Part shown: in pieces, positions 1-10,134 of the stretch
Position numbering within the stretch: the stretch's first letter is position 1
Layout of the letters: each line of letters begins with the position of its first letter
Assembly (NCBI GenBank): GCA_003550305.1
Contig: QKYT01000278.1
Location: forward strand, 34,191 to 52,155
DNA: 17,965 nt
Source: Glomus cerebriforme
Taxonomy: Eukaryota > Glomeromycota > Glomeromycetes > Glomerales > Glomeraceae
Direction of reading: 5' to 3'
The notes under the pieces: model-generated
The model's database searches: none
What the model saw: only the letters and a program-made list of their open reading frames with translations
What the model was told of the DNA's origin: nothing
Made by a program: the position numbers and the translations under genes

Positions 1-452
1 TTTTTTGATAAATTAATAAATATAAAATTATATAATAAAAATCACATGATGCGGTGAATTTCACCTTTGGTGAGCGTTAAGATAATCCTTTAAAAAATTA
101 AAATTAAAAATTAAAATTAAAAAATATAAAAAATAAAAAATTATTAAAAAAGTAAAAATAAAAATAATTGACGCGTAATTTGTTATTTTGACGTGTCATT
201 ATATTACATGTGTTATACGCTGCAGTCACACAATTGTAAATATATAGTTATTTATTTAGGTAGTCTAAACGTAATGCCCATGTGACTACAGTGTTTTTAA
301 ATAATAAGATGCTGTTACAATAAAAAAAACTCTGCCAATATTAAGACTCTTCCCTACTACGCTCTGTCCATTTTTTGTCAAAGAAATAAAATTTTATTTT
401 TGTTCATTTTCTTTGCTATTTTTCTATAAACTTTACTGTTTTAACTTTAACT
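1..452. other. A+T-rich flank, no gene seen
   Basis: No open frame of note. It contains AAATTAAAATTAAAAA-type simple repeats (about 95-175) and a short perfect palindrome GGTGAATTTCACC near 53-65. The last part, about 330-452, is probably the 5' untranslated region of the LINE that starts downstream, because pyrimidine-rich sequence leads directly into its first ATG. Confidence 0.5.
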
Positions 453-2260
453 ATGATTTGCAAATATTCTGATTAAACCAAAGCTAATAAACCTGTTGAC
501 TCCAGACCTTCTACCTCTGGTCCTCTGGTTTCTCTTCTTCCAACTCTTCTGTTTCTTTTAACAACAAAAGTCCCGTACCCTCTTTTTCTTCCCTTGCTCC
601 TAACAAAAAAGTTCATTCCATTAACGACTCCAATATGGATGAAGATTTTGCCACTTCTCCTATTTCTGTTGTAGTTCCTCCCCCCAGAAACCTCTCTTTC
701 CCTCACCGCTACTTCCTTTATTCCTTCTACTCCCCCTGCTTCTTCTTTTCCCTATGTAGAAATGATGGATGATTTCATTCATGCTTCTTCCTCCAGTTTG
801 AAAGGTAAAGATAAAGTAATCGTTCAGGATTCTGTCATCAGATGCTGTTATTCAAGCTTTATTTTCAGTTTTTTTACTGCTATGGCTTCGAATTCTTTTC
901 CCTCTCTCCTGAAAAAATACAAGACCAATACTGCACTTTGCGCTGTGATTGATCACTATGCTTCCAAGTTTGCCTCTTTCAACAACAGTGTATATTGCAC
1001 TAATTCTGCAAATAGTAAAAGGATCATCATTGGCTTTCGATCAGCAATACACAGAGACAAATTAATTTTCTCCCCGTTTTAGATTTAGAAAATCTACAAT
1101 TCCATGTGCACTATCCTGTTGCAATTTGTCAAGATGCGCGCAGTCGTTCATTGCAAATCTCTAATATTCCTCTTGATATTACCTATTTTCAATTATTGGA
1201 AACCTTTTCTCATTATGAGAATATCTCTAAATATATCATTATCACAAAAAACCTATTTCAATGTGCAGAAATCATCTATGACAATGCCACTGCACTTGAT
1301 CCATTTTAATTCGATGTTTGGGATGTATTATGCATAGATGCCTGTATTTATGTAAACCCTTCTGCATTTTCTTTTAACTAAAAACAACTCCACTGCTCAC
1401 ATGTCGTCATATTGTCTGGTTTTTCTTTATTAGTGATTGAAGCTGACCTTATGGAAAATTGCTGATTCTGTCTTAACTAAATCTATCACTTTTCCCTGCT
1501 TTATTTTATCCTATAAACGTAAACTGTATTGTCATATGACATTCGCTTCAGATTCAGCCTTACAAAATGCCCTAGACATTACTTATGCTTTTAATGGTCA
1601 GAACCTAGAATGGTTCCAATCTTCTCAAAGCAAATCGCTTTATCACAACTGCGGTAAACTGGATTGTAATCTGGTTAAATGTTCCTTTTGGCCTAAATTA
1701 CCCAAATCTCGCAATTCTGTTATCACCAACCTTTATTCAAAATATCATCCTGCTCAGCACCGTAAACTTGCTTCCAAGGTTTTACCTGATAAATCTTTTG
1801 CTGATACAGTGAAAGTTTCTCCTTCCCTAATCCCTCTTCTTCCAAACATGGTCCTTCCTTTTCATTTTGTAAAAATACTAAGAGGCTGTGAAATGAACAA
1901 AATATTTCTTACTCTAGTCATCATCCAGATATGGTTAATAATTTCATGTTCTCTGCTGATATTAAAGAAGTTCTTGATGGCTTTGCTGATCATTTAACTC
2001 TTCTTAAAGATATTTTTATCAATCATGATAATTGTATCAAAAGTTTTGAAAATAACATGACTGTTAGAACTCCTTTTAGTGCTCCTAACTCTGATTCTGT
2101 GATTTTTCCTTCTTTCAATGAATTGACCCCTTGCCCTTCATTCTTGGATGTTATTATGGATGAGCCTGTTGGTGATTTTACTTACCCTGATCCCGATCTC
2201 ATCAATCTATTCTCTTTGGTCTTAGTTCATATATTGATTTTTTCAATTGTCAAGATGTTT
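453..2260 (+). pseudogene. LINE ORF1 pseudogene (RRM-like, zinc-knuckle-like)
   Basis: The frame opens at ATG 453 (MICKYSD, then a stop) and continues through a Ser/Pro-rich N-terminus (SSNSSVSFNNKSPVPSFSS, then NDSNMDEDFATSPISVVV). An RRM-like segment follows at about 1140-1310, with RNP2-like LQISNIPLD. A further segment with an RNP1-like RKLYCHMTFAS lies at about 1515-1555. At 1638-1682, YHNCGKLDCNLVKC keeps the C-x2-C-x4-H-x4-C spacing of a zinc knuckle, but the first Cys is Tyr and the His is Cys. The end is acidic and serine-rich (1931-2220). In LINEs, ORF1 proteins bind the element RNA. At least three frame changes and several stops make this copy non-functional. Confidence 0.7.
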
Positions 2261-3249
2261 TAACTAATCTTTTATCTCTGAAATAGTTTATTAAATCTCT
2301 TCTTAAAGTCAAATTACAGGAATTTTATCTTTCTCAGATTGAAGATTTCTCAGATAGGCATATTGGGAATTTTGATTTGAACAAATGCGCTTTTATTTCT
2401 TTGGCTTTACAGTGTTTTCAGCACTGTATTGTTTTAGATTGTGTTCTTGTTCATTCTCCTGATAATTCTCATTGTCTTGTTACCAATCTGACAGGTATTA
2501 AATCTGCCATCAATTTTCACTTTCAAAATTTTGTTTGAACCCCTATTTCTTACTACGATCATCTCTCCTTATTTCCAGAAAAATGGTGATTTCGCTATTC
2601 TCTCTCCCTGATATCAATCCTGACATTTATCAATTTCTTTGTTTCCCTGTTTCTCAAGAAAAATTTTTCTCTGTTATAATCTTGCTTCCATGTGGCAAAG
2701 CTTTAGGTCTTCTTATGAAATGTTAAAATATTGTAGTTCATTCACTAATCTCTATATAATCAAGCTCATATTCTTATATTTTAAAAAAGGTTCTATCCCT
2801 AAAGACTGGCAGCTTACTTCTATATATCCCATTCCCAAGTCTTAGAATTGGGAATGCAAGCTTTCCAATATCTGGCCTATTACCCTATTAGAATTCCTTC
2901 GTAAAGCCATTGTCAAGGTTTTCACTAATTGTCTCTCTCGTATCCTTGTTCGTCATCATCACTGGTCAAAAACTGATCTATCTTACAGATATCTTACAGA
3001 TATCTTATAAATATCAGGTACCTAAAATGCAGAAAATCTGTTATACATCAGGTACCCAATATGTATACTATAGAATTAAAAAATACAATTTATTAATTAT
3101 CTCGCTATCCAGTGATCATAAAAAGATGAAATATAGCTCATTCGATTCGCCTCACTGAAACGTATTGAATGGTACTAATTTCGCATTTCTAAGTATGATA
3201 GATGCTGAGATATTTGATAAATTATAAAAAAATAAATAAAAAATGCAAT

Positions 3250-3257
3250 ATCTCGAT
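3250..3257. repeat. Target site duplication of the hAT MITE, left copy
   Basis: ATCTCGAT, identical to 3717-3724. The duplicated host sequence is the inner end of the foldback arm, which shows that the MITE arrived after the foldback element. Confidence 0.9.
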
Positions 3258-3716
3258 TAGTGTTCTGCACGAATCGAATTGAATTGAATTGAATCAGATT
3301 CGAATTCGATTTGATCGAATCACGAATCGTTCAAATTCAATTCGATATTCAAACGAATCAAATTAAATCAATTCGGATTCGATTCGAATTCGATGCCGAT
3401 GTCACGTGATTCATAATTCCAGCCGGAATTAAATAATCTGCAAGAAAATTGCCTTTTTGGGAATCTTGTATAACCCAAAATTCCAATTTTCGAGAGAAAC
3501 AAAATTGCCTTTTTGGTTTGTATAACGTTACATAAGATCCAAATAAGACAATTTTAGCCAGCTTTATAAAATTTGGGCAAAATTAAACAATTGGTCGAAT
3601 CGATTCAGATTCAATTCGGATTTGATTCGCAATTCAAAAATTCTGAATCAAATCAAATCGAATCTGAATCAAATCCGAATTAAATTCAATTCAGCTGAAT
3701 CGTCTGCAGAACACTA
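3258..3716. mobile_element. hAT-type MITE nested in the foldback element
   Basis: The ends are TAGTGTTCTGCA and, inverted, TGCAGAACACTA. They are flanked by a perfect 8-bp direct repeat, ATCTCGAT (3250-3257 and 3717-3724), the duplication length typical of hAT transposases. The subterminal 100-130 bp on both sides are packed with degenerate GAATYGAAT units in opposite orientations. The core (3390-3590) has two copies of AAAATTGCCTTTTTGG and no coding capacity. It is non-autonomous and depends on a transposase encoded elsewhere. Confidence 0.9.
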
Positions 3717-3724
3717 ATCTCGAT
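3717..3724. repeat. Target site duplication of the hAT MITE, right copy
   Basis: ATCTCGAT, identical to 3250-3257. Confidence 0.9.
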
Positions 3725-4479
3725 ATCTATCACACCTAGAAATGCGAAATTAGTATCATTTGATACGTTTCAGTGAGGCGAATCAAATGAGCTATAAGTT
3801 ATCTTTTTATGACTGGATAGTGAGATAATTAATAAATTGTATTTTTTAATTCTATAGTATACATATTGGGTACCCAATATATAGCAGATTTTCTGCAATT
3901 TAGGTACCCGATATTTATAAGATATCTGTAAGATATCTGTAAGATAGATCAGTTTTTGATCAGTATATGTGCTTCAGGATAATAATTTTGCTAGTTTTCC
4001 TAATTGTTCATGCAAGGAACCTATTTTCATGTTTGACTCTATTCTTCATGATGCTAAGTTTCGTAAAAAACCTTTATGGATTCTTTCGCAAAATATTAGC
4101 AAAGCTTTCGATTCTATCAATTTGCATATGCTTCGTCTGGCCTTACTCCACTTACGTCTTCCTGATTTAGCGATTGATTTTATAATTTTCTTATTTACTA
4201 GTCACCATAATTTTGTTCTTATCAGTTAACCACAAGAAATATGTTTTGACATCTAATATCATTATCTCCTCCTCTTCGGTCACCTTTTCTATTAGTTCCC
4301 ATTCTTCTGATTTCATCTCTTTTAATCATATTCCCAATTCTGTCATTATCACTTCTATTCTTCCTTCTTCCTCATTCTGGTTTTTAGGCATGTAGTTTAA
4401 CTTCCACCTTAAATCCTCTTTTTTTTTAGCTAGTTTTAATTCTTGTTCTTCTTTATCCAAAGTTTTGCAAATCTATATT

Positions 4480-6950
4480 GTTTCTTTACAGGAGGCTCTA
4501 TGAACTCCTCTCTCTTCCCTTTCGATTAAAGATTGATCCCCATGGGCTTCTTTTTCCCATTCCAATCAGGATTTTATTTTTAATATTTTGCAGTTTTTCC
4601 ATCTTAACAATTTTAAAGCTCCTCCTTTATCCCCTATTACAGGTAATTCTATATCATTTTGTTATCCTCCCATCCTAAATGCCTCTCTTCTCTCCATAAC
4701 AAATCAATTCTTTTCCTTTCTCAGATTCTTTCTTATGATGGTACTTATTTAATGGATTGGAAAGAACTTTCTTATAGTTCTTTTGTTGTCATACCGTTCC
4801 TCCTCATTAGTATACTATTGTCACTTCTAAGATTTGTATTAACTCGTCTCTCTTATATCACCTCCAACCTGAATTTACTATGGATGATATTTCCACCCTT
4901 GATATTTCCTATCATACTATCCCGTTCAATTGCTCTAATAAACACTTTAGCTTTCATTGGATCGCTAACTGGCTTTCTCAGTTCTCCCAAACTTTCTTTG
5001 GCCATATTTTTAAATTTATTCTGAGGTCGCATACTGCTCTTATTAGCTATTAGATTCCTGTTATGTTCCTGAATTCTTTTCATACTCTAGTTTCTCAATT
5101 ATTATTCCTACAACAATGTCCGGATTGTTCTTTAAATTGTTACTCCCATATTTCTCTGATTCCTTCTTGGCAGAAAAAATTAGGTCCTATTTTTTATTCC
5201 TTTTCTGTCAACTTAACTTTTACGGTAATTTTACTTCCTGTTTCAAAATATCATTTAAAATGGTTAGATCTTATGTCTTTTAAAACTTCCATTAAAATGA
5301 TTATTTTGCAACTTAATTCATTATCTTCTAAACTTTCTATTTTCCTGAATTTTAATCATATTTTATCTTCTTTATCCCCCTGTTTTGAATATTATGAACT
5401 CTTCCCATTTTAGATTTTTTCTTCCAACATTTATTATTTTTATATAGATGGCTCCTTTAAGCTTATTGCTGATTGTTCTCGCATATCTTGTGCTTAAACT
5501 CAATCTACTTCTGATGGCCTCATGCTTAATGGTTTCACTTTCCCTATTTCTTATCCTGTTGCCAATTCTATAGTATCAGAACTTGCTCCATTGGTACTGC
5601 TTTGTTCTATTATTCCTGATAATGCTTATCTACATATTTATACAAACTCTTTCTTTGTTATTAATAGTATTTCTTCGCTTGTTGATGATCTATCCTTTGC
5701 TGTTTGAAAAAAATACAAACTTTTTTATTTATAGTTCCAGTTTGTTTATTTTTATTTTTCAAAACATTTAACATTTACTATGCACAAAGTTCATTATTAC
5801 TCTGATAATTTTTTACATAATTATTCAGATTCTTTGACCTGTGATTTTACACACTCTTTAATTTTCAATTGTTAAATAGAGTTTCTTTAACCTTTGATTC
5901 CTCTTTACTTGTCTGCTTGTCTTATTTAGATATTAGAATTGAATTTTCATTTAGATTTATTTTTGATCAGTATAATTCTTTTATTACTTTTTCTCAATTT
6001 TTATCACTTAATCAGTTTACTTCATTATTTTCGTCAGTATTATCTATCGATTGGGCTTTGTTCTGGTTTGTGCTGACTACTTTTATATCTCTTTCAGATC
6101 TTTCTTCTTCTAAAGTGCAGAAATGTCGTATTGCTTACTTTTCCTTTCGCTTTAAACTGTAATTTTCTGAACTTCTGTCCATGAATGTTATGAATTCAAG
6201 ATGTCATTGCTATTTACCTCAAGAACTACTTTGCTTTTTTTGTGACGCTTGTCCTGAATCTCTTACTCACTTAGTGAATTGTTCAGCAACTATATTAGCT
6301 GACTCTTTCCCGAATGCTCCTCTCTTATCACATAATAATTTTTCCAATCTTTTTGACTAATTCAAACTTAATTTATTAGACTCTATTGCTATTTCCTGGT
6401 TAAAAAAATATAACAAGGATGTTTCTGACTTTTCTTCATATATTGTTTTTCTTTCTCTTGATTTTTGGATTACTTCTACAAATTCCTCCCTAAATTGGCC
6501 TTTACTTTTCCTCCAAGGCTTTATTCTACATGGATTTTCAGCCTTCCTTATCTCAAACAGACTCTTGGTTATTACTACCAAGAATCTCTTATGCTCTGTA
6601 ATTGATAAATTACAACATGACTTTTTCCATCAAATTTGGCTCTCTCGTTATCACATCATAGCTTCTACACTTTCTGCTAGAGACGTTATTATGTCACGTG
6701 CTCTCGCTATTACTGTTTAAGTTTCAAGGCTTTCATCGCTGACCTCAGCTCATGTTCTGGACTTGCTTTTCAAGACATTTTTCCTGAGAACTTTCTGTAT
6801 TAAACTTTTGGACCAATTGGTTCCTCTGATGAATCTAACAGTTCAGGTAGTTAGGATACGGCTTTCCTTTAACTTATTTTAAGGGATTGGAAAAGATACT
6901 TTCTGGATGATCGATCTGGTTATTACCTCTCATTGTAAAGTAGTATATTA
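4480..6950 (+). pseudogene. LINE ORF2 C-terminal pseudogene with RNase H
   Basis: The post-RT linker is visible in pieces (QILSYDGTYLMDWKEL near 4730). RNase H starts at 5441 with YIDGSFKLIADCSR (first catalytic Asp kept). SELAPLV near 5575 keeps the Glu. IYTNS near 5635 has Asn where the third catalytic Asp is expected. KVHYYSDNFLHNYSDSLT at 5786, in the same frame, matches the fourth motif. There is a stop after ISCA and others before 5786. Further on, 6200-6287 reads CHCYLPQE..CFFCDACPESLTHLVNC, a Cys/His motif of the kind found at the C-termini of fungal and plant LINE polyproteins. The last coding-like stretch is DWKRYFLDDRSGYYLSL near 6885. Confidence 0.7.
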
Positions 6951-7050
6951 GGTATGTTTTTATATTAGGTTTATAACATAGGCATTTAGATTAGTTTTTA
7001 CTTTTTAAATTCTTATTTTATGTAAACTAGATAGAGATGAAATCCATATA

Positions 7051-7165
7051 CAGTCAGCCTCCTTTATAAGCACTTCTTATATAAGCACTTCCTTCCTTAA
7101 AGCACAAATAATTTGGTCTGAACTTTTTTATATAGAAAACACCTCCTTTATAATCACTTTATTAA
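7051..7165 (+). mobile_element. pogo-like transposon terminus (left end)
   Basis: Directly after a TA dinucleotide (7049-7050) the sequence begins CAGTCAGCCTCCTTTATAAG and repeats TATAAGCACTT, with a second CACCTCCTTTATAATCACTT at about 7139-7160. CAGT ends next to TA, followed by repeated CCTC(T)TTATAA-type motifs, are characteristic of fungal pogo/Tc1-mariner termini. I found no matching inverted right end and no readable transposase downstream, so this is an orphan or truncated end. Only A+T-rich sequence follows to 7681, with one ambiguous base at 7397. Confidence 0.45.
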
Positions 7166-7681
7166 TTAAAAATATAATCCCATGAATATTGTAATCTGAT
7201 GAAAATAATGATTTTTGTAGCAAACAATTGTATAATAAAAATACAAAAAATAGAGAAAATTTTATCAACAATAAAAGACTGGCAGATCTTTATAAAAAAT
7301 GAAATAAAATATATGTGATCAGTATTAAAAATACAAAATATTTAAAGTAAGTGATTTGATTAAATTTCAGATATGTTCAATTGATAAATTTGTTAANAAA
7401 AAAAAAAAAGACATTTATTAATATTTATTATTTTTAGGAATCAATAAATAAATGATCTCAAAAATTCATTAAAATTTTTAAATATTTTTTCTTCTTTAGA
7501 ATTTAAATTGCCAAAACTACACTCATGGATATAATATTCAATACTTTTCAATACCATTTGGATGTGAATTTTGATTAAATTTCTGTAATATTATTGTCAG
7601 CATTTGTTATATTAAATTTTATAACTTTTTAAACTAACATTCGGTAGTCAAAATACATAATAATTATTTATTTATTTTATT
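7166..7681. other. A+T-rich stretch, no gene seen
   Basis: Probably the interior of the decayed pogo-like element. No frame gives a recognisable transposase. An N followed by an A-run at 7397-7409 marks an uncertain base. Confidence 0.4.
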
Positions 7682-7698
7682 AATATATAAATAATACA
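7682..7698. repeat. Target site duplication of retroposed fragment, left copy
   Basis: AATATATAAATAATACA, identical to 8101-8117. Confidence 0.85.
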
Positions 7699-8100
7699 GT
7701 TCTAGAGATTGGTACTAGCATCTGGTCTCCTTAGCCTCATTAATGTTTTGTGCTAGTTAGAAGATCTAATGTTTTGTGAGGAGATTCAGATGAACTGAAC
7801 AAGGGGTATTTCTTTTGACAGAGAGATTTGAAAGGACTGGTTAAAGGTTTTATTTTTAGTTCTAGTACTGGGATATAGAAGAGATTTAAAGCATATCTTA
7901 TCTAAGGAAGTTCGGTAATGTGACCTTACTTTGAGAACCTATATTACATAAGTGTGACAAGTTAAACATTTCTGCTTTAAAAAAGAGTATGAGGGCTTAT
8001 CTCTACATAGCTAATTTTATTAACATTTGTATGATAATGTAAAAACTTACTTAAATTTAATTAATAAAGCAATTGCTTAGTCAGCTTATCTTCAAAAAAA
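7699..8100 (+). mobile_element. 5'-truncated retroposed fragment with poly(A) tail
   Basis: About 400 bp of non-coding sequence with higher G+C than its flanks. It ends in AATAAAGCAATTGCTTAGTC, then TTATCTTC and an A-run (8094-8102). It is flanked by a perfect 17-bp direct repeat AATATATAAATAATACA (7682-7698 and 8101-8117). A poly(A) end plus a long target duplication is the signature of LINE-machinery retroposition. No tRNA-like A/B boxes were convincing, so a truncated LINE 3' end is more likely than a SINE. It does not resemble the 3' end of the large LINE at 453-7010, which points to a second family. Confidence 0.8.
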
Positions 8101-8117
8101 AATATATAAATAATACA
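8101..8117. repeat. Target site duplication of retroposed fragment, right copy
   Basis: AATATATAAATAATACA, identical to 7682-7698. Its first bases merge with the poly(A) tail, so the exact edge is uncertain by one or two bases. Confidence 0.85.
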
Positions 8118-8249
8118 ATACAAATACAATATAGTATATCAACTGACAGATAATTTAGTTATTCTACAAATTAATTAGGATTTTTAAAAAATAAATAAAA
8201 TAAAGTTAGAAATATCATTATAAATTATACCAAAACTTATAATAAATAT

Positions 8250-9635
8250 TCTGAACCTTTTGCCCTAGTTTTTGAAGGTTTATTATATTCATAATAATTA
8301 TCAAAGTATTTATCAAGGCATTCTTTATTTTCTTCTATATAGGAAGAAATAATAGAAAGAACTGGTATTTGTTATCATAAAATTTCAGCATATTAAACAC
8401 TTTTGGATATATTTATCTTCAATATCAGTATCAAATTCTTAGCCTTTTTGTTAAAAATAAAACCACTCGGGTACATTTGATGTATGAAAAAAATCGTAAT
8501 GTTATGTTTTATTATTATAATTTCAGTTTCTTGTTAATTGAGCTGATTGTAATGTTAGAGCATACAGATCAAAAACTTTTTGAAGAAGATTCTTTAACTA
8601 TAACAAATAATAACAATGTAAATATCAAATATACTAATTATATGACTTTGAGATTTTTCATCTGTCTCGCTCATTTCTGGAGAGTGAGTTTTTTATCTAC
8701 TAATAATTCAATAAGTTTTTTCTCATCGTATTTCATGATTTCATTATTATGATTCAAGTAAAAAGCTCTTGCTCCTTTTATTCAACACGTTCTTTTCTAA
8801 TTATTTATTATTATAAACATGAAAGTTATTACTATATATAATAAATATAAATTTTAAGTGATAAATTATATCTCACTTAAACGGCTGTTAGCATGTAATC
8901 GATGATTATCTGCATCAATTTACCCTTTTATTTTGTAATTATTTTTACTTCTTCTTGATCTATGTAGTATTTGAAGCTAATTGCTTATTTGATTGTAAGA
9001 AACATGATAATTCAATTTAAAGCCTTGATTAATTTTAGAATGAGTTTTCTTCAAATTTTAATGTTTGATCAGCTATTGAACATTTTATTATAATTTATGT
9101 TGAGATTGGGAAGAATAGTTTTCAAAATTATCTTCATTCTAGTCTAAATTATTTGCAAACAAAGAAAAAAAAAATTTGATAAGTATCAGTATAAATTATA
9201 AAATTATTTAAGAAAATTGGATAAATCCTGATGCTCTTTTTATTGTTATATAAACTGGTTAAACTTTCATCTGTACTATTATTTTCTGAACTGTTTTTAT
9301 ATTTAATAGAGTATTTTTTCTTTGATTTAGAGTACCTTCTTTCTGAACTACTCTTTTGTCTTTTTTCCTCTGATTTCTTTTTTTTTCCTTTCACTTATTT
9401 GATTGAGATTCATTATCTAGCTCGAATGATTGCTAATATCTCTTAAGATCTGCAGAAAGTTGATCATTTTTATGAGCAAATTTTTAGTTAATCTTTATTA
9501 AATATTCCTTATTTTTCTGCAGCCTTTAAATCTAAGGATATCATCTGGAATTTTTCATTAAGTTTTTCTAATTACCATCAAAGTTTTTTATTTGAAGACT
9601 TTAAATCCTGATTTTTAGCTTTTAAATCTAGTTAA
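8250..9635 (-). pseudogene. Decayed coiled-coil gene, unknown function
   Basis: Read on the minus strand from 9631, a broken frame gives LDLKAKNQDLKSSNKKL and EKLNEKFQMISLDLKAAEK (coiled-coil heptad character), then after a frame change AHKNDQLSADLKRY and FELDNESQSNK. A short Lys/Ser-rich open piece follows (9394-9149; KKSEEKRQKSSSERRYSKSK, then KNSSENNSTDES). Farther on come NEIMKYDEKKLIELLVDKK (about 8750-8690) and IEENKECLDKYFDNYYEYNK (about 8345-8285). Stops separate all pieces. I do not recognise the family. The mix of coiled coil and Lys/Ser-rich linker resembles lineage-expanded or transposon-borne proteins of such fungi. The order of pieces suggests one former gene, but this is an inference from weak fragments. 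Confidence 0.35.
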
Positions 9636-9779
9636 ATATAAAAAATAATATTAGAAAGTGAATAATTAAATAAAATTATATAACCAAAATCAACAATTAC
9701 TATTATATTCTGAACTAGTATAGGTTGAATCTTAAATATTTGTTAAATCTTAAGTTTTACGATTTTTAGTAAGTAAATA

Positions 9780-9893
9780 CAGTTATTCCCCTCTATAATC
9801 ACACTCTTTAGGATCACTAAATACTGTAATTATAGTGAGATATTCTTATAAAAAAAGAGGTTGTTATATAATCACATATATAATAAATTTTTA
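9780..9893 (+). mobile_element. Second pogo-like terminus (left end)
   Basis: After TA (9778-9779) the sequence starts CAGTTATTCCCCTCTATAAT, continues with CACACTCTTTAGGATCACTA and a small inverted pair (CACTA...TAGTG, 9816-9838), and has TATATAATCAC again at about 9869-9880. The pattern matches the terminus at 7051 but differs in sequence, and it points the same way. No right end was found, so it is not the partner of the 7051 end. Confidence 0.4.
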
Positions 9894-10021
9894 TATATTA
9901 TTTTTATTTATGTTTTTTAATTAAAGTAAATTAAGAGTAAATATAATTCCAAAAAAAGTATCAATTTATTAAAATACTTATATTAAATTTTTAATAATTT
10001 TATATTAAATTTGATATTAAT

Positions 10022-10080
10022 ATCAGAAAATTTTTTTGGGGGATATATAGCGATATATATCTCTTCATCATTATTTATCA
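10022..10080 (+). repeat. Left terminal inverted repeat
   Basis: 59 bp, inverted copy of 13026-13082. It contains an imperfect palindromic core GATATATAGCGATATATATC that could be a transposase-binding site. Confidence 0.75.
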
Positions 10081-10134
10081 CATTAATTATAATATATGAT
10101 ATATATTAATAATAATTGAACTCGTCAAATAAAT

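Larger units (their letters stand above)
2960..3965. mobile_element. Foldback/long-TIR DNA element inserted in the LINE
   Basis: Two arms of about 250 bp (2960-3211 and 3717-3965) are near-identical in inverted orientation. Both outer ends read (C)ACTGRTCAAAAACTGATC inward, then tandem ATCTTACAGAT units and paired GGTACC sites. Without the nested MITE the element would be about 539 bp with almost no loop, so it is non-autonomous. Removing 2960-3965 plus one copy of a 3-bp site (CAT at 2957-2959, TAT at 3966-3968) joins the RT reading frame as RHH-VLQDNN, which supports these borders. The CACT start and 3-bp duplication hint at the CACTA superfamily, but the two ends are not perfectly matched, so the class is uncertain. 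Confidence 0.8.
2264..4480 (+). pseudogene. LINE ORF2 reverse transcriptase pseudogene, interrupted
   Basis: Recognisable RT pieces run in order. A linker at about 2280-2530 precedes the RT. Finger segments at about 2640-2845 include FFSVI..LPCGKA and KKGSIPKDWQLTSIYPIPKS. Then comes NIWPITLLEFLRKAIVKV at about 2865-2920 and SRILVRHH up to 2959. After the inserted element the frame resumes at 3969 as VLQDNNFASF, followed by motif A at about 4091-4120, read as NISKAFDS. In active RTs the first position of that motif is the catalytic Asp; here it is Asn. The YADD box expected next is absent: the sequence jumps from HNFVLIS (about 4228) to VNHKKYVLTSN and then FWFLGM, which is normally downstream of the active site. 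An internal deletion is inferred. No endonuclease domain is visible upstream. Confidence 0.75.
453..7010 (+). mobile_element. Degenerate LINE (non-LTR retrotransposon) with RNase H
   Basis: Parts of ORF1 and ORF2 can be followed on the + strand by switching frames: an RRM-like and zinc-knuckle-like ORF1, reverse transcriptase finger and palm segments, an RNase H domain, and a C-terminal Cys/His motif. No LTRs or integrase are visible, which favours a LINE over an LTR element. The copy is dead. There are stops in every segment, many frameshifts, an inserted element at 2960-3965, and apparent internal deletions at about 2230 (no apurinic endonuclease domain seen) and about 4225 (no YADD box). 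The 5' boundary is taken from the ORF1 ATG. The 3' boundary is approximate, because no clear poly(A) tail or target duplication is visible before the pogo-like end at 7051. Confidence 0.85.

Noticed and set aside
473..6581. Many short ORFs on both strands across the LINE
   Set aside because: Plus-strand pieces are fragments or off-frame shadows of ORF1/ORF2. Minus-strand ones (473-706, 4853-5083, 6357-6581) are antisense to LINE coding sequence.
7699..8100. SINE with internal RNA polymerase III promoter
   Set aside because: I looked for A and B boxes near the 5' end and found no convincing pair; the poly(A) and long target duplication are equally explained by a truncated LINE 3' end.
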